Origin: an uncultured Corynebacterium sp.
Lineage (GTDB): Bacteria > Actinomycetota > Actinomycetes > Mycobacteriales > Mycobacteriaceae
Reading direction: 5' to 3'
NCBI RefSeq assembly: GCF_902489365.1
Contig: NZ_CABTZR010000028.1
Coordinates: forward strand, 1 to 27,348
Length of the DNA stretch: 27,348 nucleotides
The notes below the pieces were generated by a model. The model worked only from the letters and a program-made list of their open reading frames with translations. It made no database searches and was not told the DNA's origin. The translations under genes were made by a program, and so were the position numbers. Shown piece after piece: positions 15,973-24,408 of this stretch. Position 1 is the first letter of the stretch; each line of letters begins with the position of its first letter.

Positions 15973-17049
15973 ATGAGCACCAACCACGCAACACTGAGCG
16001 AGCAAGGACTCGACCTCATTATCCGGGCGGCCCAACGAGGATGGTCTCCGAAGGATCTTCTTCACGTCGTGGGCGACTTTTGCCACCCGCTCATTTATCG
16101 TGCCGCCGGCCAGGTACCCGCGCAGATTAGTTCCACTGCGTTGCGCAAGGAGTGGTTGAGTTTGACTCCGCCTGCTTCGATGACCATGTCCACCGATGAA
16201 CTGACACGGCTCATCGAAGCAACCATGTTGCTTCCGATACTTCGTGACGTTGACGTGCTCGTGCCTGAGAAAAATAGCTCCCAGTCAGCGCATAGCAGCA
16301 AGGAGGATAAAATCCGCACCAAAATCTCCCACCTTCTGCGGAAGGCCGAATCCACTCCCTACGAGGAGGAAGCCAGTGCGCTCATTGCCAAGGCACAAAG
16401 CCTGCAGCAACGACATCGGCTCGATGACACGCTCGATGCTTCGCCCAGTTCCGTGGTTTCCACGCGCCTTCACATCAGCGCCCCTTACATCAACCACAAG
16501 ACCACTCTCCTCAGCATCATCGCGGATCGAAATGGATGCACTGTGTTGAAGCTTCACCCCAAAGGGATCATCACAGTCTTCGGAGCTAGAGAGGACGTCC
16601 ACCATGTCACCGACCTCTTCGCTTCGCTTCTTCGGCAGTGTGAGTGGCACCTGCACCACGGAGAACACGCGAAAAGCGCACGCCAACTCGGCAGTGTTGC
16701 AGCTTTCCGCCGAAGCTTCATTTTGTCCTATGCCACCCGAATCGGTCAGCTCTTAGATAAGGCAAACACCACGCTGGGGCCACAAAGTACAGACGCAACA
16801 GCTTCCACAGCACGCAATCCGGGGCTTGGGCATGATGCAGTAGTCCTTGCCCAACAATCTTTATCAGCGGTGGAAGATCGCCGGCGTAGCGCAGAAGCGG
16901 CAGTAGATCAGCTCTTTCCCAACGCCCGCACCATATCTTTAGCTATGGGGAGCCGAGCAGGCGTGTCCGCCGGGGCATCCGCTGCGGAAAAGTCTCATTT
17001 GAGTGGTGACTCCTCAGGGCTGCCAGGACGTGCCCAACTCACTCGTTAG
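15973..17049 (+). CDS. DUF2786 domain protein
   Basis: A 358-residue cytosolic protein. The segment at 113-150 (KIRTKISHLLRKAEST, then a Glu-rich turn and AKAQSLQQRHRL) is the DUF2786 domain, a short helical unit found in many bacterial and phage proteins of unknown function. A mixed domain follows, with VVSTRLHISAPY and FGAREDVHHVTDLF. The C-terminal tail is Ala/Ser-rich. AGGA lies 12 nt before the ATG; a GTG at 15964 in the same frame would add three residues. It diverges from glnA2 and is followed after 110 bp by the CYTH-CHAD gene. No catalytic residues can be named. Confidence 0.8.
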   Translation: MSTNHATLSEQGLDLIIRAAQRGWSPKDLLHVVGDFCHPLIYRAAGQVPAQISSTALRKEWLSLTPPASMTMSTDELTRLIEATMLLPILRDVDVLVPEKNSSQSAHSSKEDKIRTKISHLLRKAESTPYEEEASALIAKAQSLQQRHRLDDTLDASPSSVVSTRLHISAPYINHKTTLLSIIADRNGCTVLKLHPKGIITVFGAREDVHHVTDLFASLLRQCEWHLHHGEHAKSARQLGSVAAFRRSFILSYATRIGQLLDKANTTLGPQSTDATASTARNPGLGHDAVVLAQQSLSAVEDRRRSAEAAVDQLFPNARTISLAMGSRAGVSAGASAAEKSHLSGDSSGLPGRAQLTR

Positions 17050-17089
17050 GGCGGACTCAAAGGCTGGCACAAGTGCTCTAATGACTAGG

Positions 17090-17095
17090 TAAACT
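17090..17095 (+). promoter_or_regulatory. Possible -10 of the CYTH-CHAD gene
   Basis: TAAACT, a good corynebacterial -10 hexamer, lies 64 nt before the ATG at 17160 in the 110-bp gap. The -35 is poor. The same hexamer serves rnpB elsewhere in the window. Confidence 0.35.
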
Positions 17096-17159
17096 AGATG
17101 GATGTGTAGAGGTTTTGTGCCTCCTCTTTAAATTTTCGCTCCCCGACGAAGGTGTGTAC

Positions 17160-18887
17160 ATGTCTCCGAAGACGTTCCTTGAAATCGAAGCCAAGTTCGC
17201 CGTGGATGAAGCCACGCCGACGCCCGATCTCACCAGCCTCGACGAAGTTGCCCGAGTAGCAGAAACCCGCCACCAATCATTGTCGGCGATTTATTACGAC
17301 ACGGAGGACCTTCGCCTTACTCACGCCAAGATCACGCTGCGCCGTCGCACCGGCGGCAATGATGACGGTTGGCACATCAAGATCCCCGGTGCCGAGGGCC
17401 GCACCGAAATTCGCGCCGAACTCGGCGAACCAATTGATGGCAAGTACGAGGTTCCAGCCGAGCTTCTCCACCAGGTTCGCTCAGTGATCCGCACTCATCC
17501 GCTGGAGCCCATTGCGCAGGTCGACAACAACCGCACCGAATTGCTCCTTGTCAACGCCGATGACCAGCCGGTCGCTGAGTTCTGTGATGACCATGTCACC
17601 GCCTTCTCCTTCCTTCCGGGTGGCTCCCAGAGCTCGTGGCGTGAGTGGGAAGTCGAGCTCGCTGGGGAGCTCCCCGGATCCAAGGAAGGCAGCGCTCTAC
17701 TGCGGCACGCCACTTCCCTATTGATTAGCTCTGGCGCTCGGGTTTCTTCCTCGCCGTCCAAGTTGAAGTCGGCGTTGGGTGAATCCATCAACAATGTCGA
17801 ACTTCCCCCGTCGCTTGCCACGTCCAACGTGGAGCCGGGCTCACCCGCGGCAGCGGTTGTGGACGCATTGAAAGCCAACCGGGACAAGCTCGTCGAATAT
17901 GATCCACGGGTTCGCCGCGATGAGTGGGATTCAGTTCACCAGATGCGCGTGGCCACCCGTGAACTGCGCAGCCACCTGCAGACCTTCCACGGCATTGTGG
18001 TGGGCCCCGAAATCGAGCGCATTGAGTCAGATCTGAAGGAACTTGCGGCCATGCTGGGCGTCGCCCGTGACGCCGAGGTCGTGGAAGAGCGTTGGCAGAA
18101 CCTCCTCGCGTCCGAGGATTCCGATGTCCTCGATGAAGCTACCCGCGAGCACATTGCTCACGACATGGGCCGCGCCTACCGCCGCGCGCATCGCCGAGTC
18201 ATCGCCGCGCTCGATTCCGACCAATACTTGGCTCTGCTCGATGCATTGGATGCCTTCCTCTCCGACCCGCCGGTTGCTGGTGAGGACACGCCCGTTGACG
18301 CCGACAGCACCTCTGCCAGCAGTGAAACGGAAGACTCTGCGGTCGTCGATTCGGCGTCCGCTGACCTCACTGAAGAACAAGAGTCAGCAAAGGACCACGA
18401 GCCGAAGCACGCCAAGCCTGATGAGGACGAAGAACCCTACGATCTTGATACGGTGATGGCCCTGCACCTCAAGCAGGCTTATGACAAGCTGGTCAAGCGC
18501 CACAAGAAGGCAGTCTCCAACTGGGATAATACCGAGCTGACGCTGCACGAACGTGAAGAGTACTTCCACGATATGCGCAAGGCGGCAAAGAAACTGCGCT
18601 ATGCAGCGGAAGCAGCTGGTTCCGCAACTTCGTTGAAGACGAAGAGCCTCTACAAGGCCTGCAAGCAGATGCAGTCAGTCCTGGGAGACTTCCAGGATTC
18701 GGTGACCTCTCGCGACAAGCTGCTCGAATTGGCAGAGACCGCACGCCGCCGAGGCGAGGACACCTTTGGCTATGGTCTGCTCTACCAGCGTGAGCGCGCC
18801 ATCGGTGTGGAAGCGCTCAATGCCTACTCGGAGAGCTTCAAAACCATCAAGTCTGCGTTCAAGCCGCTGCGCAAGAAGCTGCGCTAA
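17160..18887 (+). CDS. CYTH and CHAD domain protein
   Basis: A 575-residue cytosolic protein. The CYTH domain (about 5-200) has the defining ExExK motif as EIEAK (8-12) and the basic strand LRRRTGG; such domains bind or hydrolyse triphosphates including polyphosphate. The CHAD domain (about 240-575) is an alpha-helical, histidine- and arginine-rich fold that binds polyphosphate, shown by VHQMRVATRELRSHL and HDMRKAAKKLRYAAEA. The two CHAD helical halves are separated by a long acidic, Ser/Thr-rich insert (about 369-430). The frame is open to 17115, but GAAGG sits 7 nt before the ATG at 17160. It corresponds in domain order to M. tuberculosis Rv2226. The catalytic state of the CYTH part is unproven. 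Confidence 0.9.
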   Translation: MSPKTFLEIEAKFAVDEATPTPDLTSLDEVARVAETRHQSLSAIYYDTEDLRLTHAKITLRRRTGGNDDGWHIKIPGAEGRTEIRAELGEPIDGKYEVPAELLHQVRSVIRTHPLEPIAQVDNNRTELLLVNADDQPVAEFCDDHVTAFSFLPGGSQSSWREWEVELAGELPGSKEGSALLRHATSLLISSGARVSSSPSKLKSALGESINNVELPPSLATSNVEPGSPAAAVVDALKANRDKLVEYDPRVRRDEWDSVHQMRVATRELRSHLQTFHGIVVGPEIERIESDLKELAAMLGVARDAEVVEERWQNLLASEDSDVLDEATREHIAHDMGRAYRRAHRRVIAALDSDQYLALLDALDAFLSDPPVAGEDTPVDADSTSASSETEDSAVVDSASADLTEEQESAKDHEPKHAKPDEDEEPYDLDTVMALHLKQAYDKLVKRHKKAVSNWDNTELTLHEREEYFHDMRKAAKKLRYAAEAAGSATSLKTKSLYKACKQMQSVLGDFQDSVTSRDKLLELAETARRRGEDTFGYGLLYQRERAIGVEALNAYSESFKTIKSAFKPLRKKLR

Positions 18888-18937
18888 TTCCTCCCCACTG
18901 GGAGCGCTGCAGCGCCCGGCAGGCAGAACAGGCATTT

Positions 18938-18981
18938 CAACGGCCCACTCCGTCGCGTTTCTCGCGAAGGGTGGGCCGTTG
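18938..18981. terminator. Bidirectional terminator between convergent genes
   Basis: CAACGGCCCAC (18938-18948) pairs perfectly with GTGGGCCGTTG (18971-18981), and the loop contains a small CGCG/CGCG hairpin. It sits between the CYTH-CHAD stop and the stop of the convergent small gene. T-runs are weak on both sides. Confidence 0.65.
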
Positions 18982-19009
18982 GCTTTGAGTTACCACCCCT
19001 CAATGGGGC

Positions 19010-19032
19010 GTCCTGCAGGAGTCCTGCAGGAC
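19010..19032. repeat. Near-perfect palindrome made of two TCCTGCAGGA units
   Basis: GTCCTGCAGG and CCTGCAGGAC flank a three-base AGT loop. Each half is itself a palindrome, so two copies of TCCTGCAGGA lie one base apart (19011-19020, 19022-19031). It begins 2 nt after the stop of the minus-strand small gene and may end or stabilise its transcript. Confidence 0.55.
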
Positions 19033-19033
19033 C

Positions 19034-19222
19034 TTAGTAATCGTCCTCAGCAGCGTCCTCGGCATCAGCCGCAGCAGTGCGGGCTTGCGCGATTTCAATA
19101 GCGTGCTCGGCTTCCTCACGGGAGTTGTAGGGGCCCATGCGGTTCTCCCAGCCGGACACCTTTCCCTGGGATACCTCACCGGTAGATGGGTCGTAGAACC
19201 ACTTGTTGTCAGCCTCAGCCAT
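19034..19222 (-). CDS. Small conserved SPOR-like protein
   Basis: A 62-residue soluble protein starting MAEADNKWFYDPSTGEVSQG, then GWENRMGPYNSREEAEHAIEIAQAR and an Asp/Glu/Ala tail. The pattern of an aromatic WFYD start, a Gly-Pro-Tyr turn and a SREEAEHA helix resembles a half SPOR repeat, and small proteins of this type are widespread in corynebacteria. The function is unknown. The frame opens at 19264, but GGAG lies 6 nt before the ATG at 19222. It is divergent from the galactokinase-like gene and convergent with CYTH-CHAD, so it is a single-gene transcript. Confidence 0.78.
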   Translation of the reverse strand: MAEADNKWFYDPSTGEVSQGKVSGWENRMGPYNSREEAEHAIEIAQARTAAADAEDAAEDDY

Positions 19223-19293
19223 AGTTTTCTCCGTTCTGTCGGGCAAGTAATCAGTGCACCCCACACTACAGACCGCCCATCGACTACGCCCGT

Positions 19294-19337
19294 TAGAATA
19301 GATAGGTCACCTACCTCCTGCCCCGTTTACAGGCAGG
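19294..19337 (+). promoter_or_regulatory. Promoter and leader hairpin of the galactokinase-like gene
   Basis: TAGAAT (19294-19299) is a strong -10 hexamer, giving a leader of about 60 nt. In the leader CCTGCC (19317-19322) pairs with GGCAGG (19332-19337), 15 nt before the AAGGAG ribosome binding site (19353-19358). Confidence 0.5.
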
Positions 19338-19368
19338 ATCTCGCCACCAGCAAAGGAGAACCTTCCCG

Positions 19369-20640
19369 ATGCCCCTGTGGACTGCCACTTCGACCCCGGC
19401 CGTCGACCGCGTTCGCGCCGCGCACAGCGACAACATCGGCGCCGAGCCGGCGCATGTCGCCAGCGCCCCAGCCACCTGGGCACTCATCGGCGAGCACATT
19501 GACCACTACGGCGGCATCACCATCATGGGCCTGGCTGATCTCCGCGCAGCGGTAGCCGTGAGTCCTCGCAGCGATGGCATCGTCAACGTTCGCCTCGAGC
19601 ACACCAACGGCGAGACTGTTGAGGACCAGATTTCGCTAGAGAAAGTCTCCTCCCTCGCCGCGGAGCAGCAGCCCGGCGTCGATTCCGAAGGCCAGCCCAT
19701 CGAGCCCCCAGCGCCCGAGGGCGCCATCGCAGCGCGCCTCGGCGGCATCATCTACACCATGATCAACCGCCAGCTCCTCACCCGCGAGACCGCCGGCGCC
19801 GACATCACCGTGGTCAACGATATCCCAGATTCGGCCGGCCTCGGAGCCGCCGCAGCCATTGATATCGCGACCGCTTTGGCCTTGCTCGGCGGCGCGGACG
19901 ATCTCCACGATGCTCCTCTTCGCGCCCGGATCGCAGAGGTATGCTCCCAAGCTGTCGGCACCTTTGCCCGCTTCCCTGCGCTGCGGGCCCGCCACTCCGC
20001 CGCACTGCGTGGCGCGGGCGACTCCATCACCATCATCGACTACGCTGACGGTTCCGTCACCCAGGCACCGCACGTGGTCAACAAGGACATCGCAGCTTTT
20101 GCCCTCGCCGTCCCCGGTGACTTCGATTCCGCTGAGGCTGTTGCCGAAATCCGCGCCCGCGAGCGTTTCATTGACGCCGCCTGCCGCGCCTTCGGCACTG
20201 CATCGCTGCGCCTCCTGCCGGATGCGCCCCAGCGTGTCCTCGAGTGGCTCGCCGCCGTCCACAAGGTGCACGGCCCCGAAAACCAGCCCACCATCGACCA
20301 AGCCACAGCATGGCTGACTTTCTACTCGGAAGAAACCGAGCGAGCCGAGGGAATTGCCCGCGCCTTGCGCTCACGCCGCGGCACCGAGCTCTTCCCACTG
20401 CTTACCCAATCGCAGTCAGCCTTGGCCACGGTCTATGGCTTCAACTCTGCGGAAAAACTCGCACAACTGGCCACCGCCCGCGGCGCCGTCGCTGCGCGCT
20501 CCGCCCACGCCGGGACATCAACTGCGGTTATTGCCTACGTCCCAAGCACCAAGGCCCCGAATTTCGCGGCCGACCTCGCCGAGGACGGCCTCCTTGTCGT
20601 CCCCCTATCGGCCGGTGCCCCCGCCATTACCGAGGACTAG
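19369..20640 (+). CDS. Galactokinase-family GHMP protein with degenerate active site
   Basis: A 423-residue cytosolic protein of the galactokinase branch of the GHMP kinases. The sugar-binding signature is present but altered: TWALIGEHIDHYGG, with GEHIDHYGG at 41-49. The ATP loop, usually GLSSSAA, reads IPDSAGLGAAAAI (151-163) and lacks the serines. The arginine of the usual GRVNLIGEH is replaced by Thr36. The catalytic aspartate of the usual MDQ motif is not found in the matching stretch (192-217, GTFARFPALRARHS). Canonical galactose phosphorylation is therefore doubtful; a pseudokinase or another GHMP role is possible. AAGGAG lies 10 nt before the ATG. No other galactose gene is nearby. Its stop overlaps the convergent nuclease gene by 3-4 nt. 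Confidence 0.85.
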   Translation: MPLWTATSTPAVDRVRAAHSDNIGAEPAHVASAPATWALIGEHIDHYGGITIMGLADLRAAVAVSPRSDGIVNVRLEHTNGETVEDQISLEKVSSLAAEQQPGVDSEGQPIEPPAPEGAIAARLGGIIYTMINRQLLTRETAGADITVVNDIPDSAGLGAAAAIDIATALALLGGADDLHDAPLRARIAEVCSQAVGTFARFPALRARHSAALRGAGDSITIIDYADGSVTQAPHVVNKDIAAFALAVPGDFDSAEAVAEIRARERFIDAACRAFGTASLRLLPDAPQRVLEWLAAVHKVHGPENQPTIDQATAWLTFYSEETERAEGIARALRSRRGTELFPLLTQSQSALATVYGFNSAEKLAQLATARGAVAARSAHAGTSTAVIAYVPSTKAPNFAADLAEDGLLVVPLSAGAPAITED

Positions 20641-22040
20641 TCCGCCGGCCACGCAAAGAGCACGTCGCGCTCGGCAACATCGGCCTTCACCAGCGAGACG
20701 GTGGTCTCACTGCCGGTGGGTGGTTGCCCCACGGCCACTCCAATCACCGGCGGATCCAGCACGACGAGGCGCGCTTTCTCGCGCTTTTCTCCGCCGTCGA
20801 CAACCACGGCCTCAAAGTTGGTTCCTACCCACGGCTCCAAAACCGTAGCCTCCGTAAGGTTGAGACACGCCTTATCCACTTGGGAGGCCAGCTGCGAGGT
20901 CGAACGCATCGTGGAAATCACATCCCCGGCGCGCTCGCGTACCCACTCCGGCACCTCATAGCCACCGCTCAGCGCCAAGCACACCTCCGTGGCAAAGCGG
21001 TCGATGAGGCGGCGCAGCGGGGCGGTTACGTGTGCATAGTATCCGCCGATCCCCGCATGCACATCCGCTTCACCGTCCTCCAGCCACACATAGTCCGCCC
21101 CTCGCAAAAGACGCTGGGCCTCGCGCATCACCGCCATGCCACGCGGTGAATCCGCGTCCACGGAATGGAGGAATTCCGAGATGCTGCTCTCCCCCAACTC
21201 AAAGCCCAGGGCCTCCGCTTCCGAGCGAAAAGTTGCCTCGGCCTCCGGGGTGGCCGCCGATAGGGTACGCAGGAAACCAACTCCATGCTCTTCCATCAAT
21301 CGGCCCGCGCACATTCCGGTGAGCAAGGAAATCTCCGAGTTATAGTCCATCACCTCATAGCGCGGCTCCATCACCAGCTCGTAGTGCCCCTTCTCCGCAT
21401 CATTCGTCTCGGACACGCGCTGCGAAGGAAGACGCAGGTTGATTGCCTCGCGGCGCAGCGAGGAGGCCTGGCGCAGCTTGCCTACCTCCGGCAGTAAGGC
21501 GATAGAGGAATGCAGAGTGCCATTCTCCAAGTCCGCATGGGCCTGGTCGTAGTCCAGCCGGGCGCGGCTGCGCACGAGTGCGCGCTCCACCGAGAATTCC
21601 TCCACCTCACCCGCAGTGTCGAGGTCGAAGGTCCAGAGGACGGCGGGGCGGTCGACGTCGGCAAGCAGCGAGGCCCTATCCTCGGAGAGCTCCGCCGGGT
21701 GCAGACGGGCTGGCTCATCGGGCAGGTAGATGGTTTGCCCGCGCGTGAGGGATTCGGTCTCCAGCTCGGAGCCCGGTTCGATGAAAGCGGCGACATCGGC
21801 AATGGCGTACAGCACGCGGTAGCCGCCATCGCGGGCTTCGATGAAGACTGCCTGGTCCAAATCCATGGATCCGGCCGGATCAATAGTCACCAGCGGGATG
21901 TCGCGGGCATCGCGGCGCTGCTCAGCGTAGCGGTCCTGCGCTGACGCGGCCTGCTCGGTAACTTCTCCTGGGAAGTCGGTGGGAACCGAGAATTCCTCGG
22001 CGATGGGGCGAAAGTCCAAGGGCGCGGCATACAACTTCAT
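20637..22040 (-). CDS. RNB-domain exoribonuclease
   Basis: A 467-residue 3'-5' exoribonuclease of the RNase II/R superfamily, degrading RNA in the cytosol. The RNB active-site motif is TIDPAGSMDLDQAVF: Asp54, Asp60 and Asp62 align with the metal-binding aspartates of RNase II, while the fourth aspartate is Gln63, as I recall for the short actinobacterial members. The protein lacks the usual cold-shock and S1 RNA-binding domains, so it is a compact form. The frame extends to 22136, but those residues would be read from the RNase P RNA, so I use the ATG at 22040. The ribosome binding site is only a G-rich GGGGCGG right before it. It lies just downstream of rnpB on the same strand and may receive read-through. 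Confidence 0.88.
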   Translation of the reverse strand: MKLYAAPLDFRPIAEEFSVPTDFPGEVTEQAASAQDRYAEQRRDARDIPLVTIDPAGSMDLDQAVFIEARDGGYRVLYAIADVAAFIEPGSELETESLTRGQTIYLPDEPARLHPAELSEDRASLLADVDRPAVLWTFDLDTAGEVEEFSVERALVRSRARLDYDQAHADLENGTLHSSIALLPEVGKLRQASSLRREAINLRLPSQRVSETNDAEKGHYELVMEPRYEVMDYNSEISLLTGMCAGRLMEEHGVGFLRTLSAATPEAEATFRSEAEALGFELGESSISEFLHSVDADSPRGMAVMREAQRLLRGADYVWLEDGEADVHAGIGGYYAHVTAPLRRLIDRFATEVCLALSGGYEVPEWVRERAGDVISTMRSTSQLASQVDKACLNLTEATVLEPWVGTNFEAVVVDGGEKREKARLVVLDPPVIGVAVGQPPTGSETTVSLVKADVAERDVLFAWPAD

Positions 22041-22056
22041 GCCGCCCCATTGTTCC

Positions 22057-22070
22057 AAAAAATAAAAGTA
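22057..22070 (-). terminator. T-run at the 3' end of rnpB
   Basis: On the minus strand TACTTTTATTTTTT follows the 18-bp end helix of the RNase P RNA directly. That helix plus the T-run can act as the terminator. Confidence 0.6.
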
Positions 22071-22072
22071 TG

Positions 22073-22518
<446 letters not shown>

Positions 22519-22522
22519 TGTT

Positions 22523-22528
22523 AGTTTA
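22523..22528 (-). promoter_or_regulatory. -10 of rnpB, overlapping the upstream stop codon
   Basis: TAAACT on the minus strand lies 4 nt before the first paired base of rnpB. Its first three bases are the TAA stop codon of the RNase H/phosphatase gene. The -35 would lie within that gene and is not obvious. Confidence 0.5.
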
Positions 22529-23695
22529 TCGCAGCGCGCCCAGATGCCCCACATCGTTAAATCGGTGCAGGGTGCTACCGCCATCGAAGAACTCAACTTC
22601 GCTCAACGAAGCCAGCTCCAGGAACAGGTGGTTGGGGGTCTGCGGGCCGGAATCGAGCGCCTGGCGCACGAAGGACTTGATGGGGTTGACGTGGGAGACC
22701 ACGAGCACGGTGTGCCCCGCATAGCGCTGCTGTAGCTCGCGGCGGGCGGCGCTGACTCGGCGGTGTACGGCGCGCAGGGACTCCCCGCCCGGGCAGGCTA
22801 CGGACGTATCCTTCAGCCAGCGCGCGTGGAGCTCGGGGTCGGCGGCGTCGGCCTCGGCAAAGGTCTTGCCTTCCCAGCGCCCAAAGTCCACTTCGATGAG
22901 GTCTTCGACGGTCTCCACACGCAGGTCCCGGCCCTCCACCACGGCCGCTGCTGTTTGCTGGCAGCGGCGCAGTGGCGAGCACACCACGGCATCGATGTGG
23001 GTATCCGCCAGGGCTTGGGCGGCGGCGAGCGCTTGCTTCTTGCCCAGCTCGGTGAGCTCTGGGTTTGCGCGCCCGGAGTATTGCTTGGCGGCGGACATCG
23101 CTGTCTGGCCGTGGCGCAGCAGGATGAAGCGGGTGGCTGGGCCACATTCTGGGCGCCAGTCGGCCGCGGTAGAGGACGCCGTGCTTGGCGACGTCCCCCC
23201 GACCTCCCCGCCGGCGTCCTGAACACCTGCAGCGACGGCCTCAGCGCCGTCGCCGGCACCCATATCGAGGATGCCCACGGGCTCGCCCTTCGCGGCGGCG
23301 TCCATGGCGACGTTGGAAAGCTCATCGGCCACAGAGTTCTTCGCGCGCGGGACCCACTCGAGGCTGAAGCTAGGAATCTGATCCAGCAGGCGGCGTGCCT
23401 CGATGGCGAGCTTCTGCATATCCGGGTGCTTGATCTTCCAGCGCCCGTTCATCTGCTCCACCACGAGCTTGGAGTCCATATAGAACTCCACCTCGTCTGC
23501 GCCCAGCTCCACCGCGGCCTCGAGGCCGCGCAGCAGGCCGTGGTATTCGGCCACGTTATTGGTGGACTTCTGCCCCACCACGTAGGCGATTTCCCTGAGC
23601 AGCTGCGAGCGGTCCTCGTTGTAGACCGCCGTGCCAGAACCGGCTATCCCGGGGTTGCCGCGGGATCCGCCATCAGCAAAGATGACTAGCTTCAT
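22526..23695 (-). CDS. Bifunctional RNase H / histidine phosphatase
   Basis: A 389-residue cytosolic fusion. The N-terminal RNase HI domain (1-about 135) cuts RNA in RNA-DNA hybrids and has all four acidic residues: Asp8 in FADGGSRGNPG, Glu50 in NNVAEYHGLL, Asp74 in FYMDSKLV and Asp124 in VADELSN. A Gly/Ala/Ser-rich linker (about 138-185) leads to a histidine phosphatase domain with RHGQT (194-198) and SPLRRCQQTA. Its M. tuberculosis counterpart, Rv2228c, is reported to act as RNase H and alpha-ribazole phosphatase; the phosphatase substrate here is inferred. The ATG at 23695 overlaps the TGA of the upstream gene (ATGA), confirming the start and translational coupling. An ORF extension to 23725 is therefore rejected. 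Confidence 0.93.
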   Translation of the reverse strand: MKLVIFADGGSRGNPGIAGSGTAVYNEDRSQLLREIAYVVGQKSTNNVAEYHGLLRGLEAAVELGADEVEFYMDSKLVVEQMNGRWKIKHPDMQKLAIEARRLLDQIPSFSLEWVPRAKNSVADELSNVAMDAAAKGEPVGILDMGAGDGAEAVAAGVQDAGGEVGGTSPSTASSTAADWRPECGPATRFILLRHGQTAMSAAKQYSGRANPELTELGKKQALAAAQALADTHIDAVVCSPLRRCQQTAAAVVEGRDLRVETVEDLIEVDFGRWEGKTFAEADAADPELHARWLKDTSVACPGGESLRAVHRRVSAARRELQQRYAGHTVLVVSHVNPIKSFVRQALDSGPQTPNHLFLELASLSEVEFFDGGSTLHRFNDVGHLGALR

Positions 23696-24408
23696 GAGGC
23701 CGGGCGCACCAGGTAGGAGCCGCAATCAGAGCACTGCGGGACCTCGTCGGCCGCCGCGTTGCGCACTGCGTTCTGCTCGGCCGGCGGCAACACGATGAAG
23801 CAACCACCGCAAGCGCGGCCGGTGAAGGCCGCGGCACCCACACCGTTTTCTTCCCGCACGGTCTCGTATTCCGCCACGATATCCGCGGGCAGCTGCTCAC
23901 GCAGCTCGCCGATACGCACCTGCGGATCCGGACGGTTCGCCGCGGCCTCTTGGGCGGCCTCGGCTGCGCGCTTGAGTACTTCGAGCTTGCGCTCCGAATC
24001 GGAGACCTTCGCGCCGTGGACATCCAGGTTGGCGCGCAAAGCATGGATTTCGTTGTGGGCTTCCTGCAGCTCGCTCATGAGATCCGCGATGCGGGACTTG
24101 GCCGCGTAGAGATCGTGCTCCAGGTCCTTGCGGGTCTCCGGGTCGGTCGCGGCACCGAGCTGGGCCTTATCGTCGCGCTCGCGCTGGCGCAGCTTGCGCT
24201 CGTCGGCCTGGATGCGCAGGATCTCCATCTCCATGTCATCGACGGCGAGCTGGGCGGAGCCGGAGGCGTCGACAAGCCTGGCGTGTGCAGCCTGTGCCTT
24301 CTCGTATTCCTCTTGCTCCGGGATGGTGGGGGTTCCGCCGTGCGCCTGGGAGCGCTCGAGGGTCGCCAGCTCCAGCAAGATGCTCTGCAGATCCTGTGAC
24401 AGTTTCAT
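23692..24408 (-). CDS. Zinc-ribbon coiled-coil protein (CT398-like)
   Basis: A 238-residue cytosolic protein. Residues 1-170 form a long antiparallel coiled coil rich in Glu, Lys, Arg and Ala. The C-terminal zinc ribbon has Cys200-x2-Cys203 in GRACGGCF and Cys226-x2-Cys229 in QCSDCG. It belongs to the CT398/FlgZ-like family, matches Rv2229c in place and form, and is thought to be a nucleic-acid or protein scaffold; no enzyme activity is known. Its ATG follows the TAA of the Nif3 gene with no gap and its TGA overlaps the next ATG, so it is the middle of a tightly coupled operon. Confidence 0.92.
   Translation of the reverse strand: MKLSQDLQSILLELATLERSQAHGGTPTIPEQEEYEKAQAAHARLVDASGSAQLAVDDMEMEILRIQADERKLRQRERDDKAQLGAATDPETRKDLEHDLYAAKSRIADLMSELQEAHNEIHALRANLDVHGAKVSDSERKLEVLKRAAEAAQEAAANRPDPQVRIGELREQLPADIVAEYETVREENGVGAAAFTGRACGGCFIVLPPAEQNAVRNAAADEVPQCSDCGSYLVRPAS

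Noticed and set aside
19369..20640. Plain naming of the gene as functional galK
   Set aside because: Key catalytic residues appear changed, so only family membership is claimed.
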